Shown: positions 1 through 9,203 of the stretch, piece after piece | Layout: the number at the start of each line of letters is the position of its first letter | How positions within the stretch are numbered: position 1 is the first letter of the stretch | Source of the DNA: Foliamicus sp965115835 | GTDB lineage: Bacteria; Pseudomonadota; Gammaproteobacteria; Steroidobacterales; Foliamicaceae | Direction: 5' to 3' | Assembly (NCBI GenBank): GCA_965115835.1 | Contig: OZ220471.1 | Location: 806,001 to 870,000, forward strand | DNA length: 64,000 nucleotides | Translations under genes and position numbers: made by a program | The notes under the pieces: generated by a model | What the model was told of the DNA's origin: nothing | Seen by the model: the letters and a program-made list of their open reading frames with translations, nothing else | Databases searched by the model: none

Positions 1-859
1 CGCCGCCCGCCTTCCGCAGCCCTTGCCACAAACGCTCTCCCAGCGTTCGCACCCGCTCGCTCTCCGCCTCCATTTCCCTTGCCGCGAGCTCGCACGCCAG
101 ACCCAGGCCGGCGACCTGATGGGTTGGAAGGGTCCCGGGACGCAAGGCCCGCTGCTGGCCTCCTCCGTACAGCAGCGGCTCGATCCGCGGGATCTGCCGG
201 CGGTTGATGCATAGCGCTCCTGCTCCCTTGGGGCCGTAGATCTTGTGCCCGGTCAACGACAGCAGATCAATCTGCTGTGCGTGCATGTCCAGCGGACGCT
301 TGCCGGCGCCCTGCGCCGCGTCCACATGCAGCCAGGCGCCGTGACGGCGGCAGATGCGGGCGAACTCGGCGATGTCCTGAACCACGCCGATCTCGTTGTT
401 GACGTGCATCAACGAGACCAGCACGGTGTCGCGGCGCAGGGCCGAGCGCAAGGCGTCCGGAGTAATCACGCCCCGTGAATCGGGGCGCAGGCAGGTCACC
501 TCGAAACCTTCCCGTCCGAGAGCACGGCAGGAATTCAGTCCGGCCGGGTGCTCGCTCAAGCCGGTGAGCACATGTTGTCCGTCGCCCCGGCGGTAACGGG
601 CTGCGCCAATGATTGCCAGTCCTATGGATTCGGTGGCGCCGGAAGTAAAAACGACCTCCGCCGGCGAAACGCCTACCAGGGCGCCCACCTGCCCGGCGGC
701 CTCCGCAATGACCCGCTCGGCGGCTTTCCCTGGCGCATGGCTCGATGAAGGGTTGGCGTGCGGTCCCCGGGAGAGCAGTTCGTTCATGCGCGCCGCCACT
801 CGCGGGTCGACCGGCGTGGAGGCCGCATAGTCGAGGTAAACGGGAGGGAGAGCGGACAT
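1..859 (-). CDS. Cysteine desulfurase (IscS/NifS-like), C-terminus cut by window edge
   Basis: A PLP-dependent class V aminotransferase that takes sulfur from L-cysteine for Fe-S cluster or thio-cofactor assembly. The frame is open from an ATG at 859 to the window edge, giving 286 residues. It begins MSALPPVYLDYAASTPVDPR, typical of the family. The PLP lysine lies in TGHKIYGPKG at residue 206, the same number as in E. coli IscS. HVDAAQ (cofactor Asp and Gln) precedes it. The loop with the active-site cysteine lies beyond the edge, so IscS cannot be told from a NifS or SufS variant. It is divergent from a cysteine-dioxygenase-like gene. Family assignment is firm; the exact pathway is inferred. 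Confidence 0.92.
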   Translation of the reverse strand, partial: MSALPPVYLDYAASTPVDPRVAARMNELLSRGPHANPSSSHAPGKAAERVIAEAAGQVGALVGVSPAEVVFTSGATESIGLAIIGAARYRRGDGQHVLTGLSEHPAGLNSCRALGREGFEVTCLRPDSRGVITPDALRSALRRDTVLVSLMHVNNEIGVVQDIAEFARICRRHGAWLHVDAAQGAGKRPLDMHAQQIDLLSLTGHKIYGPKGAGALCINRRQIPRIEPLLYGGGQQRALRPGTLPTHQVAGLGLACELAAREMEAESERVRTLGERLWQGLRKAGG

Positions 860-1193
860 TTGCCGGGTGAAGGGGCTCCGCTTGAGCAGACCGTCGGGCG
901 GTCTGGTCAGGGTGTGTTGTGGTTGTTCTCCGGGTCCACGGTTTCGATGAGCGACATTGCCACATTATCACACGCAAACTCCCGAACGGGCCTTGCGCAA
1001 CACCCGGCCCGGCATCGCCAGCGTATTCAGCGACGCATCACGGAAAAATCCTCCGGGGGACTCCAGGATCCGGCGCGCTGCCCGCGCCGCGACGATCCTG
1101 GAAATCACCTGGCCGGACAGGCTGCCGGCCCGCCCGTTCGCTGGCGTTACAATGGGGCCAACACAATAACAACCGCATTCGAGGAATCAAGGC
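860..1193. other. Intergenic region between divergent genes
   Basis: This 334-base stretch separates the divergent cysteine desulfurase and cupin genes and must hold both promoters. I see no convincing ORF, RNA gene or strong repeat in it. The only clear signal is a GAGGA Shine-Dalgarno at 1181-1185, eight bases before the GTG start at 1194. Confidence 0.5.
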
Positions 1194-1787
1194 GTGCACG
1201 TTTTTGATCTTGTTGAGCAGGGCGCCAGGGCCGCGAAAGGCCCCAGCCCCTGCGGCGCCGTTCGCAGCATGCTGCACAGGTTGCGAGACCGGCTGGACGA
1301 AGTACACGAAGCACTGGACTTTTGCGCTTGCGCCGAGGCGCAGGATGCGCCCGACCGGCAGATTTTCTACCGCTCTCCCAATCTTACGATGATGCGCATC
1401 TGCTTCTGTCCGGGCTTGCGCACCCCGCCGCACGATCATTCCACCTGGGCGGCCATTCTCATGCTGAGCGGCCGGGAGAGAAACACCATGTACCGGCGCT
1501 GCCCCCTGCACGGGCTCGACTGCACGGGAGATATTGTCCTGGATCCCGGCTCGGTATTCCGGATGGATGGGGACGCAATCCATGTGGCCGAGTGCGCGAC
1601 CAACGAGCCGGCAGTGGCGCTGCATGTCTATGGGGGCGATCTGGACCTGCTGCCGAGAAAAGTCTGGCACCCGCACAGCTACGAGGAATTTCCGATGGAG
1701 ACATGTCGCTACGAGGAATTCTCGAGGCTCGCCTCCGCCGATCACCGGGCGGGCATTTCGCCTGCATCCCCCGCACTGACGGCATAA
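1194..1787 (+). CDS. Cysteine dioxygenase family cupin protein
   Basis: A 197-residue single-domain cupin of the cysteine dioxygenase type, probably a non-haem iron thiol dioxygenase. Metal-binding histidines are visible in PPHDHSTW (His80 and His82) and in GDAIHVAE (His130). The segment LHVYGGDLDLLPRKVW near residues 143-160 is characteristic of the family. The start is GTG, supported by GAGGA at 1181-1185. Its position opposite a cysteine desulfurase fits cysteine or thiol metabolism. The substrate could be cysteine, 3-mercaptopropionate or another small thiol and cannot be settled from sequence. Confidence 0.8.
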   Translation: MHVFDLVEQGARAAKGPSPCGAVRSMLHRLRDRLDEVHEALDFCACAEAQDAPDRQIFYRSPNLTMMRICFCPGLRTPPHDHSTWAAILMLSGRERNTMYRRCPLHGLDCTGDIVLDPGSVFRMDGDAIHVAECATNEPAVALHVYGGDLDLLPRKVWHPHSYEEFPMETCRYEEFSRLASADHRAGISPASPALTA

Positions 1788-1881
1788 TCGTTTTCGACCG
1801 CCCTCGCCGGGGCTGCAGGTCGTGCCGGGCGCGGCGCGCGCCTCAAGGCCGAAACCCGCACCGAACCCGGCCCCCGCCGCC

Positions 1882-2679
1882 ATGATGCCCTTGCTGAATA
1901 CCGCCACATCCGCCGCCCGGCGAGCTGGCGACATGGCGCTTCGCTATGCGGACCGTATCGAGTCGCTGACGGTACGCAGCAAGAGTCCCGGCGAGCTGGT
2001 CACGGAGGTGGACGAAGCTGCCGAACGGATCATCATGGAGCATATCCGCAGCGGCTACCCGGACCACGCGTTTCTCGGCGAAGAAGGCGGAGCCTCGGGA
2101 AACAGTGAGTTCGAGTGGATCATCGACCCGCTGGACGGCACCACCAACTACATCCACCGCTTCCCTGTTTTCTGCGTATCGGTGGCCCTGCGGCGGAAGG
2201 GGGAATTGCAACTCGGCGTGATCTACGACCCCTTGCGGCAGGAAATGTTTACCGGAATGCGCGGAGGGGGCGCGCGCATGAATGAGCGACGCATAAGGGT
2301 CAGCAAGCAACAGACCCTGGCCGGCAGCCTCATCGGAACCGGTTTCCCCTACCGCCGCAACCTGCAGTGGGTGGAAGCGTACATGCGCATGCTGCGCCAG
2401 ATCATGCGCCGGACTTCGGGAGTGCGGCGGCCGGGCGCCGCGGCCCTGGATCTGGCTTACGTGGCGGCGGGCCGGCTCGACGGGTTCTGGGAATTCGGCC
2501 TCAAGCCGTGGGACATCGCTGCAGGAGCTCTCCTGATCGAGGAAGCGGGCGGCTGGATCTCCGGGCTGCTGCCGAATACCGACTGCATGGAATCCGGGCA
2601 TGTCCTGGCCGGCACGCCCAAGGTCCATGCGGCGCTCAAAACGCTGTTCGACGAAATCCTTGGAGAAAAAAACAGGTAA
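1882..2679 (+). CDS. suhB: Inositol-1-monophosphatase SuhB
   Basis: A Mg-dependent phosphatase of 265 residues, close to the 267 of E. coli SuhB. It hydrolyses inositol monophosphate and in E. coli also takes part in rRNA antitermination. The metal-binding signature is IDPLDGTTN (residues 81-89), with the upstream acidic pair in GEEGG (67-68). The second family signature KPWDIAAGALLIEEAGG lies near the C-terminus. I chose the start MMPLLNTAT because it aligns with the E. coli start; the frame is open for 20 codons upstream of it. It converges with secF, with only four bases between the two stop codons. Confidence 0.95.
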   Translation: MMPLLNTATSAARRAGDMALRYADRIESLTVRSKSPGELVTEVDEAAERIIMEHIRSGYPDHAFLGEEGGASGNSEFEWIIDPLDGTTNYIHRFPVFCVSVALRRKGELQLGVIYDPLRQEMFTGMRGGGARMNERRIRVSKQQTLAGSLIGTGFPYRRNLQWVEAYMRMLRQIMRRTSGVRRPGAAALDLAYVAAGRLDGFWEFGLKPWDIAAGALLIEEAGGWISGLLPNTDCMESGHVLAGTPKVHAALKTLFDEILGEKNR

Positions 2680-2683
2680 GGGT

Positions 2684-3619
2684 TCAGGTTACAGCGCCGT
2701 CGTCGCCTGTTTCCTTCTTCGGCGCCAGCAGGTCCGTGGTTCCCACATTCAACGCCAGCGCTGTGCTGCCCGCGACGTAGATGGACGAATAGGTTCCCAC
2801 CACCACACCGATGATCAACGCGGAGGAAAAGCCCTTGAGAGCCTCGCCTCCAAGCAGGAACAGGGCTGCCAGCACCAGCAGCGTGGTCAGGCTGGTGATG
2901 ATGGTGCGGCCAAGCATCTGGTTGACGGAGGTGTTCATGATGGCAAGGGCGTCGCCCGAGCGTATGCGGCGGAAATTCTCGCGAATCCGGTCGAATACCA
3001 CAATGGTGTCGTTCAGCGAGTATCCGATCACGGCCAGCGCGGCCGCGAGAATGGTCAGGTCGAACGGGAACTGAAAAACCGAGAAAACACCCAGGATGAC
3101 GGTGATGTCGTGGGCCAGAGCCGCCACCGAGCCCAGCGCGAATTTCCACTGAAAGCGGAACATCACGTACAGCAGGATCATGACCAGGGCAAAAAGCACC
3201 GCCAGCCCTCCCCGTTCCGCCAGTTCCTCGCCTACCTGCGGCCCCACGAACTCGACGCGCCGCAAGTCGACCTGCTCGCCGCCGCTGCGCAACACGGCGA
3301 GCAGCGCTTCGCCCTGTCCGCGCGCATCCACACCCTCGCGGGGAAAGACCCGGATCAACACGTCGCGCGCGGCCCCGAAGTTCTGCACCTGAGCGTCGCC
3401 GTACCCCCCTTCCTCCAGCAGGGAACGAATTGCCCCCAGGTCGGCGTCATTCTCGTAACCGGCTTCCAGCAATACCCCGCCGGTGAAATCGATGCCCAGG
3501 TTCAGGCCGCGAACAGCCAGGGAAACAATCGAGACGGCAATGAGGACCAGGGAAATCAGCGCAGCAATGCGCCGCTGGCCGAAGAAGTCGATCTCGCGGC
3601 GAAGACGAAGCAGCTCCAT
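2684..3619 (-). CDS. secF: Protein translocase subunit SecF
   Basis: Inner-membrane SecDF component that uses the proton gradient to help complete Sec-dependent export. The 311-residue protein has an N-terminal membrane segment, the motif GIDFTGGVLLE, a periplasmic segment and a C-terminal block of membrane helices. The RND-type signature VIGYSLNDTIVVFDRIREN in the helix IV region is intact. It follows secD by nine bases in the yajC-secD-secF operon and is about the usual length of 310-325 residues. Confidence 0.97.
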   Translation of the reverse strand: MELLRLRREIDFFGQRRIAALISLVLIAVSIVSLAVRGLNLGIDFTGGVLLEAGYENDADLGAIRSLLEEGGYGDAQVQNFGAARDVLIRVFPREGVDARGQGEALLAVLRSGGEQVDLRRVEFVGPQVGEELAERGGLAVLFALVMILLYVMFRFQWKFALGSVAALAHDITVILGVFSVFQFPFDLTILAAALAVIGYSLNDTIVVFDRIRENFRRIRSGDALAIMNTSVNQMLGRTIITSLTTLLVLAALFLLGGEALKGFSSALIIGVVVGTYSSIYVAGSTALALNVGTTDLLAPKKETGDDGAVT

Positions 3620-3628
3620 GACCGGCTC

Positions 3629-5470
3629 CTATACCGCCAGACGGCTCACGCGCCGCCGGCCGTAGATCAGGTTGACCACGGCCCGGGTCCCCACGATCGC
3701 GGTGAGCATCGACATGAGGATGCCGATGGACAGCGTCACTGCAAAACCCTTGATCGGCCCGGTCCCGAAGGTAAACAGCACCAGCGCCGCAATCAGGGTA
3801 GTGATGTTGGCGTCTGCGATGGTGACCAGCGCCTTGTCGTAGCCCGCGCGGATACTGGCCTGCGGGGAATTGCCGTTGCGCAGTTCTTCGCGTATGCGTT
3901 CGAAGATCAATACGTTGGCGTCTACCGCCATGCCGACGGTCAGCACGATCCCGGCAATGCCCGGCAGGGTAAGCGCCGCCTGCAACAGCGACAGCAGCGC
4001 CACGATCAACACCATGTTCGCCGCCAGCGCCAGCGTGGCGACGAGGCCGAAGACGCGGTAATAAATGCTGATGAACAGCACCACGAAGAGCAGGCCGGCG
4101 ACGATGGCGCGCATGCCCTGATCGATGTTGTCCTGGCCCAGCGAAGGCCCGACCGTTCGCTCCTCCACCTTGAAGATCGGTGCGGAAAGCGCTCCAGCCC
4201 GCAGCAACAGAGCCAGATCCCGCGCCTCGACGATGTCGAGTCCGGTAATCTGGAAACGGCTGGAGAAAACGCCCCGTATGGTGGCTTCGTTGATCACCTT
4301 GCGCTCTTCCCGCGTGACGGGCTTGCCTCCGTCTCCGGCGGCTTCGCGCTTCTGCTCGACAAACACCACCGCCATGGGCTTTTGCAGGTTCTCCCGGGTG
4401 GTTTCCAGCATGGCGTCAGCGCCGCGTCCGTCGAGCACCACATGCACCGCCGGCTGGCCGTCCTCGGAAAATCCCTGGCGAGCATCCACAAGCTGGCCGC
4501 CCCCGGCGATCACGGAGCGCCGCAGCAGTACGGGCTGGTCCTGTTCATCGAAGAAGAGTTCACAGCCTATCGGCGCCCGCCCGATGCGGGCCGCTTCGAG
4601 CGGGTTCTCGTCGTGGCAGACCAGTCGGAACTCCACAGTGGCCCTGGAATCGAGGATTCGGGCCGCCTGGGCCGGATCCTGCACGCCGGGAAGCTGCACC
4701 ACGATGCGCTCCAGACCCTGGCGCTGCACCAGCGGTTCCGCAACGCCCAGCTCATTGACCCGGTTTCGCAGAACCGTGATGTTCTGGGTAATGGCGTTAT
4801 CGCGCAGTTCGCGCAGCCGTACATCGCCGAGCGCCGCCGTGATCCACGCGGCGCCTCCGTCCAGGCCGGAGTCGAATTCGATCTCCGGCTCCAGTTCGGT
4901 GAGCAGCTCTTCCGCCTGCTCCAGATCCCCGGCGTTGCGCAGTTCCACGCGGACGCGGTCGTCCAGCGCCTGCACGCGGCGCCGGATCCCCTCGTCCCGC
5001 AGCCGCCGGCTGAAATCCTCCGCGTAGCCTTCGAGCCGCTGGCGCACTGCGGTGTCGGTATCCACTTCGAACAGGAAATGCACGCCGCCGCGCAGATCCA
5101 GGCCCAGGCTCATGGGCTTGAGGCCCAGCGATGCAAGCCATTCGGGCGTTCGGGGCAACAGCGTCAGCGCCACGACATACCCGGGACCCAACTCCTCGCG
5201 CAGGCAATCGCTTGCGCTCAGCTGGGTCTCGACGGAACCGAACCGCATGAGCAGGGCGCTTCCGTTTTCCTGCACGCCGATGGAATCAATGCCTGCGGCC
5301 GCCAGCGCCCGTCTGGCGGCGTCGGCTTCCACTTCGCTGATCTCACGCTCGTCTTCCCGGGAAATGAGCAGGGCCGGGTCGTCGCCGTAGATATTCGGCA
5401 GCGCGACCAGACAGCCGCCCACCACGGCAATCAGCACAAGCAGGTTTTTCCAGAGAGGATAGCGGTTCAT
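3629..5470 (-). CDS. secD: Protein translocase subunit SecD
   Basis: Inner-membrane partner of SecF. The 613-residue length matches E. coli SecD (615). It begins MNRYPLWKNLLVLIAVVGG, an N-terminal membrane segment, followed by a large periplasmic P1 domain and six membrane helices in the C-terminal third. GLDLRGGVHFLFEVD (D1 motif) and GMAVDANVLIFERIREE (D4 motif) are both present. Lies between yajC and secF. Confidence 0.97.
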   Translation of the reverse strand: MNRYPLWKNLLVLIAVVGGCLVALPNIYGDDPALLISREDEREISEVEADAARRALAAAGIDSIGVQENGSALLMRFGSVETQLSASDCLREELGPGYVVALTLLPRTPEWLASLGLKPMSLGLDLRGGVHFLFEVDTDTAVRQRLEGYAEDFSRRLRDEGIRRRVQALDDRVRVELRNAGDLEQAEELLTELEPEIEFDSGLDGGAAWITAALGDVRLRELRDNAITQNITVLRNRVNELGVAEPLVQRQGLERIVVQLPGVQDPAQAARILDSRATVEFRLVCHDENPLEAARIGRAPIGCELFFDEQDQPVLLRRSVIAGGGQLVDARQGFSEDGQPAVHVVLDGRGADAMLETTRENLQKPMAVVFVEQKREAAGDGGKPVTREERKVINEATIRGVFSSRFQITGLDIVEARDLALLLRAGALSAPIFKVEERTVGPSLGQDNIDQGMRAIVAGLLFVVLFISIYYRVFGLVATLALAANMVLIVALLSLLQAALTLPGIAGIVLTVGMAVDANVLIFERIREELRNGNSPQASIRAGYDKALVTIADANITTLIAALVLFTFGTGPIKGFAVTLSIGILMSMLTAIVGTRAVVNLIYGRRRVSRLAV

Positions 5471-5504
5471 TCTGGGGCGCGCGAAAACGCGCCGGACATG
5501 CGGT

Positions 5505-5840
5505 TCAGATGCTCTTGATGGTGCCCTTGGGAAGCACCGCGCTCACGCTTCGGCGCTGCACTTTCACATGCACGTCCCTGGCTACTTCCAGGGTCACGAA
5601 CTGTTCCGCCAGCCCGATAACCCTGCCCACCATACCGCCCGACGCCAGCACTTCGTCACCTTCCGCAAGACCGGCCACCAGTGCCCGGTGCGCCTTGTTG
5701 CGCTTGCTTTGCGGGCGAATCAGCATGAAATACATGACCGCGAAGATCAGCACCATGGGAAGGATCATCGACAGCATGCCGGGACCTTCGCCCCCCTGCT
5801 GCGCCCACGCGGGAGAAATGAGAATGTCTGTCAGAGGCAT
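5505..5840 (-). CDS. yajC: Preprotein translocase accessory subunit YajC
   Basis: A small membrane protein that copurifies with SecDF in E. coli. This 111-residue copy has one hydrophobic helix near residues 22-42, followed by the signature LIRPQSKRNKAH and a basic/beta cytoplasmic tail with GDEVLASGGMVGRV. It is the first of the yajC-secD-secF set and lies 114 bases downstream of tgt, the common gammaproteobacterial order. Confidence 0.95.
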   Translation of the reverse strand: MPLTDILISPAWAQQGGEGPGMLSMILPMVLIFAVMYFMLIRPQSKRNKAHRALVAGLAEGDEVLASGGMVGRVIGLAEQFVTLEVARDVHVKVQRRSVSAVLPKGTIKSI

Positions 5841-5954
5841 GGCGAATGAGTCCGCTTGCGGTTCCGGTCGTGCGGAAAATTATCGCACACCGCGCTGTTC
5901 ATTCCCACCACCCCGGCGGCAGGGCGGTCTCGTGCGGGAAACTGGGCAGACCGG

Positions 5955-7043
5955 TCATTCGATGTACGGAGAGAACTGGTCCAGGGCCCGGGCCTCGATG
6001 GCCTCGCGCAAGCGCTGCATGAGGCCCAGATAGAAATACAGGTTGTGCAGCGAGTTCAGGCGCAGCCCCAGGGTTTCACCGCAGGCGTCCAGGTGGCGCA
6101 GGTATGCGCGGCTGTAATTCCGGCAGGTCGGGCACCCGCAGCCCGGATCGATGGGGCGGGAGTCGTTGCGGTATTGCCGGTTGCGAATCCGCAAGGTCCC
6201 GCGGCGGGTGAAGAACTGGCCGTTGCGGGCGTTGCGCGTTGGCATGACGCAATCGAACAGGTCGACGCCGAGACGAACCGCCTCGACAATGTCCTCCGGC
6301 TTGCCCACGCCCATCAGGTAGCGCGGCTTGTTCTCCGGCATGCGCCGGCACAGTCTTTCCAGCACGGCCGCGCGCAACTGCGGACTTTCGCCGACGGACA
6401 GCCCACCGATCCCGAGCCCCGGAAAGTCCAGTTCTTCCAGCCGCCGCAGCGATTCGAGCCGGAGGTCATGGTAGATCCCGCCCTGAACGATGCCGAACAC
6501 TGTTGCAGGGCCGCCGCGCCGCGCCGCAGCCTCCCTGCTGCGCGCCGCCCAGCGCATGGAACGCAGCATGGATTCGCGGGCGGTCCTGTGACCGACCGGG
6601 TACGTTGTGCATTCGTCAAGCACCATGTGCACATCGCTGCCGAGTTGCGCCTGAACCTGCATGCACTTCTCCGGATTCAGGCGCACCGCGGATCCATCAA
6701 TCGGCGAGCGCAGCTCGATCCCTTCCTCGCTTGCCCCCTCTCCTTTCCCCAGGCTGAATGCCTGGAATCCCCCGGAGTCGGTCAGGATGGGTCCGCGCCA
6801 GCCGGAGAATTCGTGCAGGCCACCCATTTCCCGAATCAGGTCGTGACCCGGCCGCAGCATCAGATGAAAGGCGTTCGCCAGAATCATCTCCGCGCCCAAA
6901 CCACGCAAGTCGCCGGCGGAAACGGCGCGCACCGCGCCGTAGGTTCCGACGGGCATGAAAGCGGGCGTATTCACAACGCCGCGAGGAAACACCAGTCGCC
7001 CCCGGCGGGCAAGCCCGCAAGTGGCGCCGACGGAGAACTTCAC
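5955..7043 (-). CDS. tgt: Queuine tRNA-ribosyltransferase
   Basis: Exchanges guanine-34 of GUN tRNAs for preQ1 in queuosine synthesis. The 362-residue protein carries the catalytic segment LTDSGGFQAFSLG with Asp89, matching E. coli numbering. GGLSVGE and the C-terminal zinc site CGCPTCRNYSRAYLRHL are also present. Its start overlaps the queA stop by four bases, so the two are probably translationally coupled. The substrate tRNA-Asn(GUU) is encoded in this window. Confidence 0.97.
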   Translation of the reverse strand: MKFSVGATCGLARRGRLVFPRGVVNTPAFMPVGTYGAVRAVSAGDLRGLGAEMILANAFHLMLRPGHDLIREMGGLHEFSGWRGPILTDSGGFQAFSLGKGEGASEEGIELRSPIDGSAVRLNPEKCMQVQAQLGSDVHMVLDECTTYPVGHRTARESMLRSMRWAARSREAAARRGGPATVFGIVQGGIYHDLRLESLRRLEELDFPGLGIGGLSVGESPQLRAAVLERLCRRMPENKPRYLMGVGKPEDIVEAVRLGVDLFDCVMPTRNARNGQFFTRRGTLRIRNRQYRNDSRPIDPGCGCPTCRNYSRAYLRHLDACGETLGLRLNSLHNLYFYLGLMQRLREAIEARALDQFSPYIE

Positions 7044-8068
7044 GGGCGGGGCTGCGCCCGTTCCAGCATCATGGCGTCGCCGTAGCTGAAAAGGCGGTAA
7101 CGCTGCCGCACTGCATGCTCGTATGCCCTCAATACCCGTTCACGGCCTCCAAGGGCGCACACGAGCATCAGCAGCGAGGATTCCGGAAGATGGAAGTTGG
7201 TGACCAGCAGATCGACGACCCGAAACGGGAAACCCGGCATGATAAACAACCTTGTCTCGCCGTCAAACGGCTTCAGGCCACCGTCGCGGGCAGCCGTTTC
7301 CAGCGCGCGAGTCACGGTAGTGCCCACTGCGCATACGCGGCCGCCCCGGTCGCGGCAGCGCTGCACCTGGCGGCACAGCTCCCCGGACACCTGCATGATT
7401 TCGGAATGAAGCGCCGCCCGCCCAAGCTGTTCCGGGCGTAGCGGCTGGAACGTTCCGGCCGCCACATGCAGCGTGATGCTCGCCAGCTCCACCCCACGCC
7501 CCCGCATATCCGCCAGCAGGTTATCGTCGAAGTGCAATCCGGCGGTCGGCGCCGCCACGGCGCCCGGATGCCGTGCGAACACGGTCTGATAGTCCCTGCG
7601 ATCCGCGGGGCGGTCCGCTCGCCGGATGTACGGAGGCAGGGGAACATGCCCGTGGCGCTCGAGATGCGGGACCAGCTTGCGATCGAATTCCAGCAGGAAG
7701 AAGGAGCCTTCCCGCCCGCCGACGCGCGCCTGCGCCCCTCCTTCGAAAACGAGCTCCTGCCCGGGTCGGGGCGAACGACTGGCGCGCAGCTGCGCCAGGG
7801 CCTTATGGTCCTCAAGGACGCGCTCCAGCAGCATTTCCACCCGGGCGCCGCTGGTCTTGGCGCCGAACAGTCGCGCCGGCAGTACCGCCGTGTCGTTGAC
7901 CACCAGCAGGTCGCCGGGCTCAAGCAGGCCGGGAAGGTCCGCAAACCGCCTGTCCCGCCACTCCCCCGCCGCGGGCAGATGCAGCAGCCGGCTGGCGCCC
8001 CTCCGCTCGAGGGGCTGTTGCGCAATCAGCTCTTCCGGCGCGTTATAGGTGAAATGCTCAGGCTGCAC
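7040..8068 (-). CDS. queA: S-adenosylmethionine:tRNA ribosyltransferase-isomerase
   Basis: Builds epoxyqueuosine on tRNA by transferring the ribosyl part of S-adenosylmethionine to preQ1. The 342 residues compare with 356 in E. coli. Recognisable blocks are FTYNAPEELIAQQPLERRG at the N-terminus, GDLLVVNDTAVLPARLFG, and PTAGLHFDDNLLADMRGRG in the middle. ATLHVAAGTFQPL-type and TNFHLPESSLLMLVCALGG segments follow. It is the first gene of queA-tgt. Confidence 0.97.
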   Translation of the reverse strand: MQPEHFTYNAPEELIAQQPLERRGASRLLHLPAAGEWRDRRFADLPGLLEPGDLLVVNDTAVLPARLFGAKTSGARVEMLLERVLEDHKALAQLRASRSPRPGQELVFEGGAQARVGGREGSFFLLEFDRKLVPHLERHGHVPLPPYIRRADRPADRRDYQTVFARHPGAVAAPTAGLHFDDNLLADMRGRGVELASITLHVAAGTFQPLRPEQLGRAALHSEIMQVSGELCRQVQRCRDRGGRVCAVGTTVTRALETAARDGGLKPFDGETRLFIMPGFPFRVVDLLVTNFHLPESSLLMLVCALGGRERVLRAYEHAVRQRYRLFSYGDAMMLERAQPRP

Positions 8069-8094
8069 GCATGCATTGAACGGAAATCATGCGT

Positions 8095-9162
8095 TCAGGA
8101 AGTTTCGGCGGGAACCCCCCGAACCGCAGGCGCGGCGAGCGCGGGATGCGACAAGGGGCCTCCCGTGCCGAGTCCCGGCGCTCCCCGTTCCGGCCCCTCA
8201 TGGGGAAAGTGCAAAGGCGCCCGGAATCCCTGCGGTCTCCCCCTGCGCACCCTTTCGGGAAGCTCGAAGCCCACGGTCTTGTTGCGCTTGTGTCGAAGAA
8301 TCCCCAGCTGGATCTCCTCTCCGGGCTCGTAGGAGCGAAGAATGCGCGTGGCATGGCGGGCGTCCTTGACTTCCCGGCCTCCGATCTCGCGGATGACATC
8401 GCCGTCCTGCAGGGGCACGTCTTCATCTTCGGGTCCGCGAACCACCAACAGTCCCCGTTCGGTACCGAAGTATTCGCCCATGACCGGAGTCAGCTCCATG
8501 ACCTGCAATCCTCCCAGCCTCCACGCCATTTCCGAGAACAGGATGCCGTTTCGCGGAGCGCCCCGCACGATGCGGACCAGGGTGTCGCCACCATCGTCCT
8601 CTCCTCCCACTTCCACATGCATATTTCCGCCCGACGGGGCCCAGTTGCTCATGCTCCGCGCCCAGTGCTTGGCCTGTTCCGCAATGCTGCGCGGCGATTC
8701 TCCAACCCGGGGCGGGAACAGCTGTCCCCAGTTGCCGGTCGTCACCTTCGCTTCCAGTTCATCCGCGCCGCGCCGGTATTCCACCGTGACCTCGCTGCCC
8801 GCCTCCACCTCATCGAGCACTGCTCTCAGTTTCGCGAAAGACTTCTCGCTATTCTCGGCGGCAAGCGAGTCGCCGTTAATCGTGGTCAGCAAGTCTCCTG
8901 CCCTCAAGCCCGCTTTCTCCGCAGGTCCGCCAGGCGTAACGGCCCCCAACTCCAATCCTTCGACCGGTTGGTCCGACCAGGAACCGGAACCGACATGGAT
9001 GCCCAGCCTGGCGCCTCTTGCCGGAGCAACCAGAACCAGGGACGGCAAAATTTCCCCTGCGTAGTCTCCGTTTTCCTCCGTCGATTCCACTTGGAAATGC
9101 GCCTGAACGCTCACGGGAAGCGCCAGCACGGCCAGCAAGGTTGTCGTTACAAGGTTTCTCAT
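8095..9162 (-). CDS. Exported protein with two PDZ domains
   Basis: A 355-residue protein with a cleavable-looking signal peptide (residues 1-21, ending VSVQAH). Two PDZ-like regions follow. The first, near residues 55-120, contains PGGPAEKAGLRAGDLLTTING. The second, near 200-285, contains ERGLLVVRGPEDEDVPLQDGDVIREIGG. No trypsin-like catalytic domain is seen, so it is unlikely to be a DegP-type protease itself. It sits last in a run with an ECF sigma factor and an anti-sigma-like protein, so it may be an envelope-stress sensor or accessory factor; that role is inferred. Two Shine-Dalgarno-like stretches precede the ATG. Confidence 0.75.
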   Translation of the reverse strand: MRNLVTTTLLAVLALPVSVQAHFQVESTEENGDYAGEILPSLVLVAPARGARLGIHVGSGSWSDQPVEGLELGAVTPGGPAEKAGLRAGDLLTTINGDSLAAENSEKSFAKLRAVLDEVEAGSEVTVEYRRGADELEAKVTTGNWGQLFPPRVGESPRSIAEQAKHWARSMSNWAPSGGNMHVEVGGEDDGGDTLVRIVRGAPRNGILFSEMAWRLGGLQVMELTPVMGEYFGTERGLLVVRGPEDEDVPLQDGDVIREIGGREVKDARHATRILRSYEPGEEIQLGILRHKRNKTVGFELPERVRRGRPQGFRAPLHFPHEGPERGAPGLGTGGPLSHPALAAPAVRGVPAETS

Positions 9163-9203
9163 TTCTCCTTACCTCCTGTCCTCGATTCCTCGATCCGGAT
9201 TTG

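Noticed and set aside
2600..5518. A 972-codon open frame on the plus strand
   Set aside because: It lies opposite secF and secD, which have full-length conserved products; the plus translation is Gln/His/Arg-rich shadow sequence.
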